DNA from: Streptomyces angustmyceticus
GTDB taxonomy: Bacteria > Actinomycetota > Actinomycetes > Streptomycetales > Streptomycetaceae
Length of the DNA: 64,000 nucleotides
Direction of reading: 5' to 3'
Assembly (NCBI RefSeq): GCF_019933235.1
Contig: NZ_CP082945.1
Span: 186,001-250,000, forward strand
The notes under the pieces were generated by a model, which was given only the letters and a program-made list of their open reading frames with translations, did no database searches and was not told the origin of the DNA. The translations under genes and the position numbers were made by a program. Within the stretch, counting starts at the first letter, position 1. The number at the start of each line of letters is the position of its first letter. Positions 43,692 to 52,126 of the stretch are shown in pieces.

Positions 43692-44549
43692 CACTGCTCC
43701 TCGGTGCAGGCACTGCCAGGTATCGCGGGGCCGGGGCATCCCACCAGGAGATTCCGGACGGGAAGCCTCCGGCGCGAGCTGACAATACGGATCAGCCCTC
43801 GGGAGCGGCACCCCTTGGGACGGATGTCCCTTGCATTCAAAGGCCCGACAGCCCTCGGACGGGCCGCGCGCCGGGCCCATATACGGGCACAGTTCCGCAC
43901 AGCGGTCGCTTCCCGTCAACTGCCCCTGAACCTGGTGATTCGGGTCGGGGCAGAGCCGGGTGAGGGCTCCGGATCATGGTCGAGCCCTTCGATCCCGCCG
44001 GTCGCACCGGGCCGCCGGCCGACGCCTCACGCCCCTCCGCTTGCAAGGGAGTCGGGGTCCGACTACCGGTCATGTGACGGTGCCTCACCCGGTGGCGCCG
44101 CCCTTTTGCCGGCCGACGGGCAGGCGCACCGGCACCGCCGCGCCACCACCCCCGCAGGCCGCCTGCGAAACGAACGTCGCGGTGCGGCCGAGCACCCCGG
44201 CGCGCCGCGGGCGAGTCGCCGCGAGCCGGGGTGGCGAGGGACGCGGCCGACCGCCCAGTGGTGTGGCCCGCGTGGGTGGAGGTACATGCGGCGTACGCCC
44301 CGTGCCTGCGCCGCCGTGCTCCAACGGCCCTGGGTCCGGCCAGAAATGCCCTGAGGGGCGTCGTGGGGGCGAACCATACTGGTGACGCTTCGCCGCCGGC
44401 CGCCCGCTGCCGCCGGTCCGGCGGGGCCTTCCGGTCCTTCAGTCGCCTTCCTGCCCGCGTCCGCTCACCCTCCTGCTCGTGCGCGCCCCTTCCCACCCGG
44501 TCCGGGCGGCCCGCCCCTCCGGGCACCTTCGAAGAAGAGGAGTCTTCTC
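43692..44549. other. long gene-poor region between divergent genes
   Basis: About 860 bases with only unconvincing frames on either strand. It must hold the promoters of the symporter (minus) and the I36-type inhibitor (plus). A small palindrome GTCGG-GGT-CCGAC is at about 44051. The sequence is otherwise featureless to me. Confidence 0.5.
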
Positions 44550-44930
44550 ATGCGCCGCATCCGCTCGTTCGCCGTCGCCGCAGCCGCCGTCGCCGCGGCC
44601 CTGGGAACCGTCCCCACCGCGACCGCGACCCCGTCGGCGTCCGCCGCCCCGACGGCCTTCCATTGCACCTCCGGGTACTTCTGCATCTACAGCGACTGGA
44701 ACGGCGGAGGCACCCGCTGCCAGTGGTCCCAGTCGAGCAAGGCGAACACCGCCGACGACTGCTCCTTCATCCAGCGGGGCCAGAACGTCCGCTCCGTATG
44801 GAACAACACCGGGCACCGCGTGCAGTACTACACGCAGACCAACTACCACGCGCGCGTCGGCTCCACCCCCGCCGGCGCGGGCGGCAATCTGCAGGGCAGC
44901 TACCAGATCCGCTCCTTCAAGCCCCAGTAG
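44550..44930 (+). CDS. secreted peptidase inhibitor family I36-like protein
   Basis: A 126-residue secreted protein. The signal peptide RRIRSFAVAAAAVAAALGTV ends around residue 30. The mature domain has four cysteines in FHCTSGYFCIYSDWNGGG, TRCQWSQ and ADDCSFI, and NVRSVWNNTGHRVQYY, matching the beta/gamma-crystallin-like metalloprotease inhibitor family I36 (SMPI type). It probably inhibits a secreted protease. AAGAAGAGGAG precedes the ATG. Confidence 0.88.
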   Translation: MRRIRSFAVAAAAVAAALGTVPTATATPSASAAPTAFHCTSGYFCIYSDWNGGGTRCQWSQSSKANTADDCSFIQRGQNVRSVWNNTGHRVQYYTQTNYHARVGSTPAGAGGNLQGSYQIRSFKPQ

Positions 44931-44944
44931 GCAGACTCCGGACC

Positions 44945-45003
44945 GGGTTCAGGAGCCGGCCCCTCCCAGGCCGTCGGCCGCAGGGTGAGCGGCTCCTGAA
45001 CCC
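44945..45003 (+). terminator. hairpin after the I36-type inhibitor gene
   Basis: A perfect 14-bp stem (44945-44958 with 44990-45003) around a 31-base GC-rich loop, 15 bases after the stop. Confidence 0.7.
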
Positions 45004-45410
45004 GCGCCACGGGCGATCACCCGTGACGCACCCGGCGCCCCTCGGGCACCTCCTCCTCGTCTGCATGACGGATCGTCAACTCTCCCCGCATAAGCCTTGC
45101 TTTAGGAATCACCAAGCCCCGTTATGAGGGGAAATCACGTCGCATATCGGGTGCCGTGCCGAGCCGGAAATCGAGGCCGGCGGGCCCGGGCGCACAAGAT
45201 CCCGGAATCCGCACGCAAGGTCACGGGTTCACCACTCCCACCGTTCGCACATAAGTCCGCATTTGCGAATTTTGTACAGCGAACATTTCAGGCCCGACCC
45301 TGGCAAACCCTTGCTTGCGGGCGACGGACTCCGCCCAGAAGATCGGACAACTTCGCATGCCGCTCGGCCCTCTGCAGGCCGGGCTGCATGCCCGTCGTCG
45401 AGGAGGTCCT
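45004..45410 (+). promoter_or_regulatory. promoter region of the encapsulin operon
   Basis: About 400 bases without a gene. An AT-rich segment (45090-45290) with CATAAGCCTTGCTTTAGG at about 45090 and CATTTGCGAATTTTGTAC near 45258 probably contains the promoter. AGGAGG at 45401-45406 is a perfect ribosome binding site for the GTG at 45411. Confidence 0.5.
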
Positions 45411-46793
45411 GTGAACGCCCAGACGAGTCTCAGCCCCGATGCCGCACGGCAACTCGCGACCACTACCAAGACCACTCCGCAGATGCGCGGCATCACCCCC
45501 CGCTATCTGCTCCGCGCCCTGCCGTGGGTGGATGTCGAATCGGGTGTCTTCCGTGTCAACCGCCGCCGCACCTACGTCCTCGGCGACGATCGCATCAGCG
45601 TCCACACCGACAGCGGCTCGCCCCGCGTCATCCCGGGCGACCTGCGCGAACTGCCGTACCTCCGGGACGCCGACGACGCGCTGCTCACGGAACTGGCCGA
45701 CTCCTTCACGGAGGTCACCTTCGACGCCGGCGAGATGCTCGCCCAGGACGGCGAGGCGCACGACAAGCTGTGGGTGATCGTCCAGGGCCGTGCCGAGAAG
45801 CGGGTCAGCGGCCGCTACGGGGAGGACGCCGTCCTCGAAGTGATCGGTGACGGCCAGTTCTTCGACCTCGACGCCTGGACCCGCTCCGAGTCCATGCCGT
45901 ACCGCGTCAAGGCGCTCACTCCCGGCGTGGCGCTGTGCGTCGAGCGCAGTGTGCTCGCCGGGCTCTGCGACCGCGACGCGACCGTCCGGGGCGCGATGGA
46001 TGCCTACCTCGCGGCGGACGGGGTGCTGCCGGGCGCGGAGGTGCCCGTCGATCTCAGCGCCGGACATGTCGGCGAACCCGAACTCCCCATGACCTTCGTC
46101 GACTACGAGGACACGCCCCGCGAGTACCACATGACCCTCGCGCAGACCGTGCTGCGCGTCCACACCCGGGTCTCCGACCTCTACAACGGGCCCATCGACC
46201 AGACCCGCGCCCAGTCCAATCTCACCGTGCACGCCCTGCGCGAGCGGCAGGAGGCCTCGCTGCTCAACCACCCGGAGTTCGGGCTCTTCAACAATGTGGC
46301 CCCGGGCCAGCGGGTGCAGGCGCGGACCGGGTCCCCCACCCCCGACGACCTGGACGAGCTGCTGACCAGGGTCTGGAAGCAGCCCGGCTACTTCCTCGCG
46401 CACCCCAGGGCCATCGCCGCGTTCGGCCGGGAGTGTACGCGCCGGGGTGTGCCCCCGGTCATCGACAACCGGTTCGGCAGCCCGCTGCTGACCTGGCGCG
46501 GTGTCCCGCTGCTCCCCTCCGACAAGGTGCGCTTCTCCGGCGGCGCGGGCGTCGGCACCACCGAGATCCTGCTGATGCGCACCGGCGAGGCCGAGCAGGG
46601 CGTCGTGGGTCTGCGTCCCGCGAAGGTCGAGGACGAGGTGGAGCCCGGCCTGTCGATGCGGAACATGGGCGTCGACCAGAAGGGCGTCACCTCGTACCTG
46701 ATGACGGCGTACTTCAACACCGCGGTACTGGTGGAGGATGCGCTCGCCGTGCTCCAGAACGTCGAGGTCTCCAACTTCCATGACTACTCCTGA
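45411..46793 (+). CDS. family 2 encapsulin shell protein with cyclic-nucleotide-binding-like domain
   Basis: 460 residues. The N- and C-terminal parts are an HK97-fold encapsulin shell of family 2 (SrpI-like): RGITPRYLLRALPWVDVESG, DYEDTPREYHMTLAQTVLRV, NLTVHALRERQEASLLNHPE, FGRECTRRGVPPVIDNRFGS and the C-terminus SYLMTAYFNTAVLVEDALAV. Between them, residues about 80-205 form a Crp-like cNMP-binding fold (LADSFTEVTFDAGEMLAQDG, LWVIVQGRAEKRV, EVIGDGQFFDL), which defines subtype 2B. It assembles a protein nanocompartment; the overlapping downstream gene is the presumed cargo. GTG start with perfect AGGAGG. Confidence 0.93.
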   Translation: MNAQTSLSPDAARQLATTTKTTPQMRGITPRYLLRALPWVDVESGVFRVNRRRTYVLGDDRISVHTDSGSPRVIPGDLRELPYLRDADDALLTELADSFTEVTFDAGEMLAQDGEAHDKLWVIVQGRAEKRVSGRYGEDAVLEVIGDGQFFDLDAWTRSESMPYRVKALTPGVALCVERSVLAGLCDRDATVRGAMDAYLAADGVLPGAEVPVDLSAGHVGEPELPMTFVDYEDTPREYHMTLAQTVLRVHTRVSDLYNGPIDQTRAQSNLTVHALRERQEASLLNHPEFGLFNNVAPGQRVQARTGSPTPDDLDELLTRVWKQPGYFLAHPRAIAAFGRECTRRGVPPVIDNRFGSPLLTWRGVPLLPSDKVRFSGGAGVGTTEILLMRTGEAEQGVVGLRPAKVEDEVEPGLSMRNMGVDQKGVTSYLMTAYFNTAVLVEDALAVLQNVEVSNFHDYS

Positions 46794-48285
46794 CGTTTCC
46801 GGGAGCCGGTGGCCGCACACGGCTCCGACCGCGGACCCGCTCGCCGGCGGCGCGGCGCCCCTCGATCCGGCGGCGGTCCTGGCCGCGGCCCTCTCCCTGA
46901 GCACGGCCACGCACCCGCCCACGGACACCCCCGCGGACCCGGTCGCCGCCGATCCGACCGGCCAGGCCGCCCCTGCCGCGCAAGGCGCCCAGGACGGCCA
47001 GGCCGGCTCCCCGCCCCTCCAGCCCACCGCCCAGTCCGGACAACCCACCGGCCTCCCCGGCCAACCCGTCGCCTTCTCACCCGAGATGGTGCGCCGGGAC
47101 TTCCCGATCCTGCACCGGACCGTGAACGGGCATCCCCTGGTCTGGCTGGACAACGGGGCCACCACACAGAAGCCCCGCCAGGTGATCGAGACGCTGGCCG
47201 CCTTCTACGGATCCGGCAACTCCAACATCCACCGTGGTGCGCACACCATGGCCAGAGAAGCCACCGAGGCGTACGAGGCAGGCCGGGCGGCGGTCGCCCG
47301 GTTCCTGGGCGCACCGTCACCCGACGACATCGTCTTCGTCCGCGGCACCACCGAGGCGATCAACCTCGTCGCCCAGAGCTGGGGGCGGGCCAACCTCGGC
47401 CCCGGGGACGACATCCTGGTGCCCGTACTGGAGCACCATTCGAACATCGTCCCCTGGCAGTTGGTCGCCAAGGAGACCCGCGCCCGGGTGGTGCCCGTAC
47501 CGCTGCGGCCGGACGGCCAGATCGATCTCGACGCGTACGCCGATCTGCTCTCGATGCGCACCCAGCTCGTCGCGGTCAGCCAGGCGTCGAACGTGCTCGG
47601 CACCGTGCCGCCGGTGCGGGAGATGACCGCGCTCGCCCACCGTTACGGCGCCAAGGTGCTGGTGGACGGCGCCCAGGCGGTGGCGCACTTCCCGGTCGAT
47701 GTGCAGGACCTGGACGCCGACTTCTATGTGTTCTCCGGCCACAAGCTGTTCGCGCCGACGGGCATCGGCGCCCTGTACGCGAAGCCGGATGTCCTGCGGG
47801 GCATGGCGCCCTGGCAGGGCGGCGGCAACATGATCGAGTCGGTCGACTTCACCCGTACCACCTACGCACCCGTCCCGCACCTCCTGGAGGCCGGCACCGG
47901 GCACATCTCCGGCGTGGTCGGTCTGCTGTCCGCGCTGAACTGGCTGACGTCCTTCGACCGGGAGGCCATCGCCGCCTATGAGACCTCACTGATGGCGTAC
48001 GCCCAGCAGGCCCTGGCCACGGTGCCCGGTCTTGAACTGCTGGGCTCCGCGCCCGACCGGATCGCCGTACTGACCTTCACCCTCGCCGGCCACGACCCGG
48101 CAGCGATCGCCGGCTGGCTGGACCGCGACGGCATCGCCATCCGCGCCGGCCATCACTGCGCCCAGCCGGCGCTGGCCCACTACGGCCTGGAGAGCGCGGC
48201 GCGTGCCTCGCTCGCGCTCTACAACACGTCCGAGGAGGTGGACAAGCTGGTGGCGTCGCTGCACCGACTACAGCAGTCCGCCTGA
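46780..48285 (+). CDS. SufS-type cysteine desulfurase, encapsulin cargo
   Basis: 501 residues. The first 95 or so are a disordered Ala/Pro/Thr/Gln-rich extension (AAALSLSTATHPPTDTPADP, QSGQPTGLPGQPVAFSPEMV) of the kind that directs cargo into family 2 encapsulins. The rest is a group-II cysteine desulfurase: MVRRDFPILHRTVNGHPLVW, DNGATTQKP, PLP lysine K322 in FSGHKLFAPTGIGALYAKP, and catalytic C460 in RAGHHCAQP. It releases sulfur from L-cysteine as a persulfide. The ATG lies 14 bases inside the shell gene, so the two are translationally coupled. Confidence 0.93.
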   Translation: MTTPDVSGSRWPHTAPTADPLAGGAAPLDPAAVLAAALSLSTATHPPTDTPADPVAADPTGQAAPAAQGAQDGQAGSPPLQPTAQSGQPTGLPGQPVAFSPEMVRRDFPILHRTVNGHPLVWLDNGATTQKPRQVIETLAAFYGSGNSNIHRGAHTMAREATEAYEAGRAAVARFLGAPSPDDIVFVRGTTEAINLVAQSWGRANLGPGDDILVPVLEHHSNIVPWQLVAKETRARVVPVPLRPDGQIDLDAYADLLSMRTQLVAVSQASNVLGTVPPVREMTALAHRYGAKVLVDGAQAVAHFPVDVQDLDADFYVFSGHKLFAPTGIGALYAKPDVLRGMAPWQGGGNMIESVDFTRTTYAPVPHLLEAGTGHISGVVGLLSALNWLTSFDREAIAAYETSLMAYAQQALATVPGLELLGSAPDRIAVLTFTLAGHDPAAIAGWLDRDGIAIRAGHHCAQPALAHYGLESAARASLALYNTSEEVDKLVASLHRLQQSA

Positions 48286-48303
48286 TCCTGCTCCGTGCTG
48301 CGT

Positions 48304-48339
48304 CCGGGTTGCCGACCGGGGTTCCGGTCGGCAACCCGG
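48304..48339 (+). terminator. strong terminator of the encapsulin operon
   Basis: A perfect 16-bp stem (48304-48319 with 48324-48339) and a 4-base GGTT loop, 19 bases after the cysteine desulfurase stop. Confidence 0.92.
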
Positions 48340-48428
48340 CACCGGGGATCGAGCCTGTGGACAACGCGCCGGTGGCCTCGTCCGCGGGCCATACTGGGCA
48401 CCTGGCAGCGAAGAGGGGGAGCAGAGCC

Positions 48429-49088
48429 ATGACGGTGTCGCAAGGAGAGGCCCGGCCGCCGCACCGGGTCGATGACGTGTCGTCCGCCCGCTGGGTCGAG
48501 GAGGGGGCCGGCGGGTTCGACAGCGGGGTGCACGCCCTGCTGCCGTCGGGGTTCGAGACGTACGTACGGCTGCTGCATCCCAGCGAGCCGGCCGACGGCC
48601 GGTTCGAGCGGTGGGCGGAGGTCGCGCAGCGGTCCGGCCGCCGTCTGCATCCGCTGGCGCGCTTCGCGGAGGTGGCCGGACCGGGAGACGAGGCGCCGTG
48701 GCAGGGGTCGCTGCCCGAACACCTGCTGGCGGCGCTGTGCGCGGTGCTGAAGACGGAGACCACCACCCCGCAGCAGTGCCTCTTCGGGCTCTGGGAGGGC
48801 TGGGGCTGGCTCGATGACGAGGGGCCGAGGGTGCGGCTGAGCGGCCGTGCCTACGCGTTGTACGAGGGGCCGGTCGACGCGGCGACGGCACTGGGGGACC
48901 GCAGCGCGGGGGTCTTCTTCCCGCAGGCGCCGAATCTGTGGTGGCCACGGGACCGGGCCTGGTGTGTCGCCACGGACGTGGACCTCGACTCCACCTACCT
49001 CGGCGGGTCCGCCCGCCTGGCGGAGCGCTTGGCGGGCGACCCCCGCTTCGAGGTGTTTCCGGTGGCGCTCCACGACCGGATCGGCTGA
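48429..49088 (+). CDS. conserved-looking hypothetical protein
   Basis: 219 residues, soluble, acidic, with no signal peptide. Trp-rich pieces such as ARWVEEGAGGFDSGVHALLP, GFETYVRLLHPSEP, FGLWEGWGWLDDEGP and NLWWPRDRAWCVATDVDLDS stand out; the last resembles patterns in actinobacterial proteins of unknown function. The start at 48429 follows AGGGGGAGCAGAGCC. It is separated from the encapsulin operon by its terminator. No function proposed. Confidence 0.72.
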   Translation: MTVSQGEARPPHRVDDVSSARWVEEGAGGFDSGVHALLPSGFETYVRLLHPSEPADGRFERWAEVAQRSGRRLHPLARFAEVAGPGDEAPWQGSLPEHLLAALCAVLKTETTTPQQCLFGLWEGWGWLDDEGPRVRLSGRAYALYEGPVDAATALGDRSAGVFFPQAPNLWWPRDRAWCVATDVDLDSTYLGGSARLAERLAGDPRFEVFPVALHDRIG

Positions 49089-49141
49089 GCCGCCCGTGGA
49101 GCGCCCGCCGCCGAGGAATCAGCGGCTTCGCGGGAGGTCCG

Positions 49142-49657
49142 TCAGCGCTTCTTGCAGGCGTTGATGCGGACCGTGTTGCTGGTGTGCTTCACCTGCTTGG
49201 TGCGCGGGGTGTAGCCGGGCGGGAAGGTGACCACGCCGACGGAGTACCCCGTGTAGTTCTGCCGCTTCACACAGCGGCGCGCGGCGTTCTGGCCCACCTT
49301 GCTCTTCCCGGCGTTGACCTTGTTGCCGCTCTGCTTGTACAGCCTCCCGTTCTTGTACAGGGCGACGCGGATGGCGAGTTGGGCCACCGGCTTGGAGCAC
49401 TTGATATCGGCGGTGACGTTCACCATGTGCCGGTTGTCGGCGTGGGCGTGGTGGGAGTAGTGCGGGAGATGCGTAGTGATCTTGCAGGTGATCACGTCAC
49501 CACTGCGGGCATCCACCGTCTGCACGGTGCGGGCGCCCACCGCGGTGCGGGATCCCCCGTCGGCCGGCGCCGAAGCGCCCGCGGTCCCCGCTCCCATGGT
49601 CAGGGCCAGCGCCCCGGTCAACGCCCCCGCTAGCAACGTCCGCTGTACGGTCTTCAT
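49142..49657 (-). CDS. secreted four-cysteine protein
   Basis: A 171-residue exported protein. The signal peptide KTVQRTLLAGALTGALALTM ends near residue 29. The mature part is basic with four cysteines (DVITCKITTHLPHYSHHAHA, ADIKCSKPVAQLAIRVALYK, ARRCVKRQ, INACKKR), probably two disulfides. A His-rich HYSHHAHADNRH segment might bind metal. CAGGGGGAATTTC precedes the ATG on its strand. Function unknown. Confidence 0.78.
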   Translation of the reverse strand: MKTVQRTLLAGALTGALALTMGAGTAGASAPADGGSRTAVGARTVQTVDARSGDVITCKITTHLPHYSHHAHADNRHMVNVTADIKCSKPVAQLAIRVALYKNGRLYKQSGNKVNAGKSKVGQNAARRCVKRQNYTGYSVGVVTFPPGYTPRTKQVKHTSNTVRINACKKR

Positions 49658-49886
49658 GAAATTCCCCCTGTTTGGCGCCCGTTGGGGCGCACTGCTGACG
49701 GCGCCCCACCTCTCGAGAACAAGGGAGGTGAGGCGTGCTGGTGACAGCATCCCGTATCAGCGCGGCGGACGTGGGGGTATTTCACACATGCCCCCACAGC
49801 CCTCCCTCTTGGGGTCGCATTCGCGCGAACGCGGCATACCGCGTCCTTCGGCCCCTGCCCGTGGGGGGATCAGGCCACCGCGGAGA

Positions 49887-50453
49887 TCACCGACGGCCCG
49901 ACCTGTCGCGGTCCCGCCACTCCCGGGCCAGGACCGACCAGATCTCCATGTCGTGGCGCACGCCCCGGTACGGGAAGCTCTCCCGCAGTACTCCGTCCCG
50001 CACCATGCCGAGCCGCTTGGCGACGTTGATGCTCGCCGTGTTGCCCGAGGCCGCGACCCACTCCACGCGGTGCATCCCGCGCTGCTCGACCGCCCAGTCG
50101 ATGAGCACCCGGATCGCGCGCGTGACCAGCCCCCGCCCGACGCCCGCCTCCTCCAGCCAGCAGCCGACCTCACAGGTGCCGGACGCGACATCGAACGTCT
50201 TGAACAGGACACCGCCGACGAGCACACCGTCCAGCCAGATGCCGTAGAGCCGGCCGATGTCGGCGGCCGCCTTGTCCGCGTAGGACTGCAGCAGCGCCGT
50301 GGCGGACGCGAGGTCGGTGACGCGGTCCGGCAGCCCGATGTACCGGCCGATGTACTCTCGGCCCCGGTCCATGTGCGCGAGGTACTCCGCGGCATGCCAC
50401 ACCTCCAGCGGCCGCAGCTCCGCACCGTCGTCACCCAACGAAATCGCGAACAT
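49887..50453 (-). CDS. GNAT acetyltransferase, RimJ/RimL type
   Basis: A 188-residue N-acetyltransferase related to ribosomal-protein alanine acetyltransferases: LRPLEVWHAAEYLAHMDRGR, YGIWLDGVLVGGVLFKTF, acetyl-CoA loop EEAGVGRGLVTRAIRVLIDW, and VEWVAASGNTASINVAKRLG. The ATG at 50453 is chosen because GGGGGAGG sits just upstream; the ATG at 50474 lacks this. Target unknown. Confidence 0.9.
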   Translation of the reverse strand: MFAISLGDDGAELRPLEVWHAAEYLAHMDRGREYIGRYIGLPDRVTDLASATALLQSYADKAAADIGRLYGIWLDGVLVGGVLFKTFDVASGTCEVGCWLEEAGVGRGLVTRAIRVLIDWAVEQRGMHRVEWVAASGNTASINVAKRLGMVRDGVLRESFPYRGVRHDMEIWSVLAREWRDRDRSGRR

Positions 50454-50760
50454 CGCGTCCTCCCCCGCCTTCACTGTCTCGGTACGTTCACCGTCGTCCT
50501 GCTGCGCGCCCGCATCCGGGACGAGCAGCTCCGCGGCCGCCCGTGCGCCGCACCCGGCATCGTCGCACGTCGGCGCGCGCGAGCGGCCCGCCCCTCCCCC
50601 ATTGCCACCGGGCGACGAAGGGCGAAGAGGATGATCGCGACGGGGACGGCCGGCCGGTCCCGACGAGGGCCGATCGGGTCGGATCCGACCGCGGCAGCCC
50701 GATGATTCCGTGCCGCGGCGGAAGTCTTACTCCGGACCGCACCCTACGGAAGGTGGAACG

Positions 50761-51909
50761 ATGACCGGCCTGCAGCACATCCTGGAGACGTACATAGGCG
50801 ACGGACCGGTGCCCGGCGCGGTGACCCTGGTGGCACGCGGCGACCGGGTCGAGGTGCAGGCCGTCGGCTCGTCCGACGCCGAGGGCAGCTCGCCGATGGC
50901 CAGGGACTCGATCTTCCGCATCGCTTCGCTCACCAAGCCCGTCGTCGCCGCGGCGGTGATGATGCTGGTCGAGGAGGGCCGGCTCGGCCTGGCGGATCCG
51001 GTCGCGAAGTGGCTGCCGGAACTGGCGTCACCGGCCGTCGTCCGCACGCCGGACGGACCGGTCGACCAGGTGCGGCCGGCCACCGGACCGATCACCGTGT
51101 TCGATCTGCTCACCTCCCGCGCCGGATACGGCTTCCCCTCGGACTTCTCGCTGCCGGCGGTCGGCCTGCTGTTCAGCGAGCTGAAGCAGGGCCCGCCGCA
51201 GCCGCAGCTCGTCCCGGCACCGGACGCGTGGATGGCGGCGTTGTCCCGCATTCCGCTGCTGCACCAGCCGGGCGACGGCTGGCTGTACAACACCTCCTCG
51301 GACATCCAAGGGGTGCTGATCGCCAGAGCCTCCGGCCGCCCACTGCCCGAGTTCCTGGCTGAGCGGCTGTTCGAGCCGCTGGGCATGGCCGACACCGGAT
51401 TCGAGGTGCCGCCCGGCAAACTCGACCGGTTCACCAGCTACTACCGAGTCGGCCCGACGGGCGAACGCGAGCTGGTCGACGCGCCCGGCGGCCAATGGAG
51501 CAGCCGGCCGGCGTTCCCGTCCGGCGCCGGCGGGCTGGTCTCGACCGTCGACGACTGGCACGCCTTCGCGCGGATGCTGCTCGCCGAGGGGAGCGTCGGC
51601 GGCCGCCGGCTGCTGTCGCCCACGTCGGTACGGCAGATGACCACCGACCACCTGACCGGGGCCCAGCGCGAGGCCGGGCGGCTGTTCCTGGAGGGCCAGG
51701 GCTGGGGCTTCGGCGGCTCGGTGGACATCGGGACCATCGACCCCTGGAACGTACCGGGACGCTACGGCTGGGTCGGCGGAACCGGAACGACCGCGCACCT
51801 CGTCCCGTCCACCGGCGCGGTCGCCATCCTGCTCACGCAACTGGAACTCTCCGGTCCGACCGCGCCGCCCCTGATGCGGGACTTCTGGCGGTACGCGGCC
51901 GGGGTCTGA
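50761..51909 (+). CDS. serine hydrolase, class C beta-lactamase-like
   Basis: A 382-residue serine hydrolase of the beta-lactamase/transpeptidase fold (EstB/LACTB type). S56-x-x-K59 in FRIASLTKPV is the catalytic pair, YNT in GWLYNTSSDI is the second element, and GWVGGTGTTAH near the end serves as the KTG-like third. It has no signal peptide, so it is probably a cytosolic esterase or peptidase and not a resistance enzyme. GGAAGGTGGAA precedes the ATG. Convergent with the IPT repeat gene. Confidence 0.9.
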   Translation: MTGLQHILETYIGDGPVPGAVTLVARGDRVEVQAVGSSDAEGSSPMARDSIFRIASLTKPVVAAAVMMLVEEGRLGLADPVAKWLPELASPAVVRTPDGPVDQVRPATGPITVFDLLTSRAGYGFPSDFSLPAVGLLFSELKQGPPQPQLVPAPDAWMAALSRIPLLHQPGDGWLYNTSSDIQGVLIARASGRPLPEFLAERLFEPLGMADTGFEVPPGKLDRFTSYYRVGPTGERELVDAPGGQWSSRPAFPSGAGGLVSTVDDWHAFARMLLAEGSVGGRRLLSPTSVRQMTTDHLTGAQREAGRLFLEGQGWGFGGSVDIGTIDPWNVPGRYGWVGGTGTTAHLVPSTGAVAILLTQLELSGPTAPPLMRDFWRYAAGV

Positions 51910-52045
51910 GCAACGGACGGTCACCGCGGCGGCGGCCTGCCGCACCGCGCACTCATCGGCGTGGCATCCCACATCCCGTACCCCGGACTCCAGTTGACGG
52001 CTCCCGGCGAGGGAAGCGGCGCCGATTCCCTGGAGGCGAAGCGGC

Positions 52046-52075
52046 GCGCCGCTCCCGTACGGGAAGGAGCGGCGC
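52046..52075. terminator. hairpin between convergent genes
   Basis: A 10-bp perfect stem (52046-52055 with 52066-52075) with a 10-base loop, in the gap between the serine hydrolase (+) and the IPT gene (-). Confidence 0.6.
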
Positions 52076-52126
52076 TGTCCCGCCACCGGTTCGTAGCGCC
52101 AGGCGCCGGGGCCGGCCCGTCGCCCC

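Noticed and set aside
44550..44930. I36-type inhibitor as partner of the streptogrisin-type protease at 59521
   Set aside because: The known family inhibits metalloproteases and the genes are 15 kb apart.
50761..51909. Beta-lactam resistance gene
   Set aside because: The SxxK/YxN pattern is shared with esterases and DD-peptidases, and there is no export signal.
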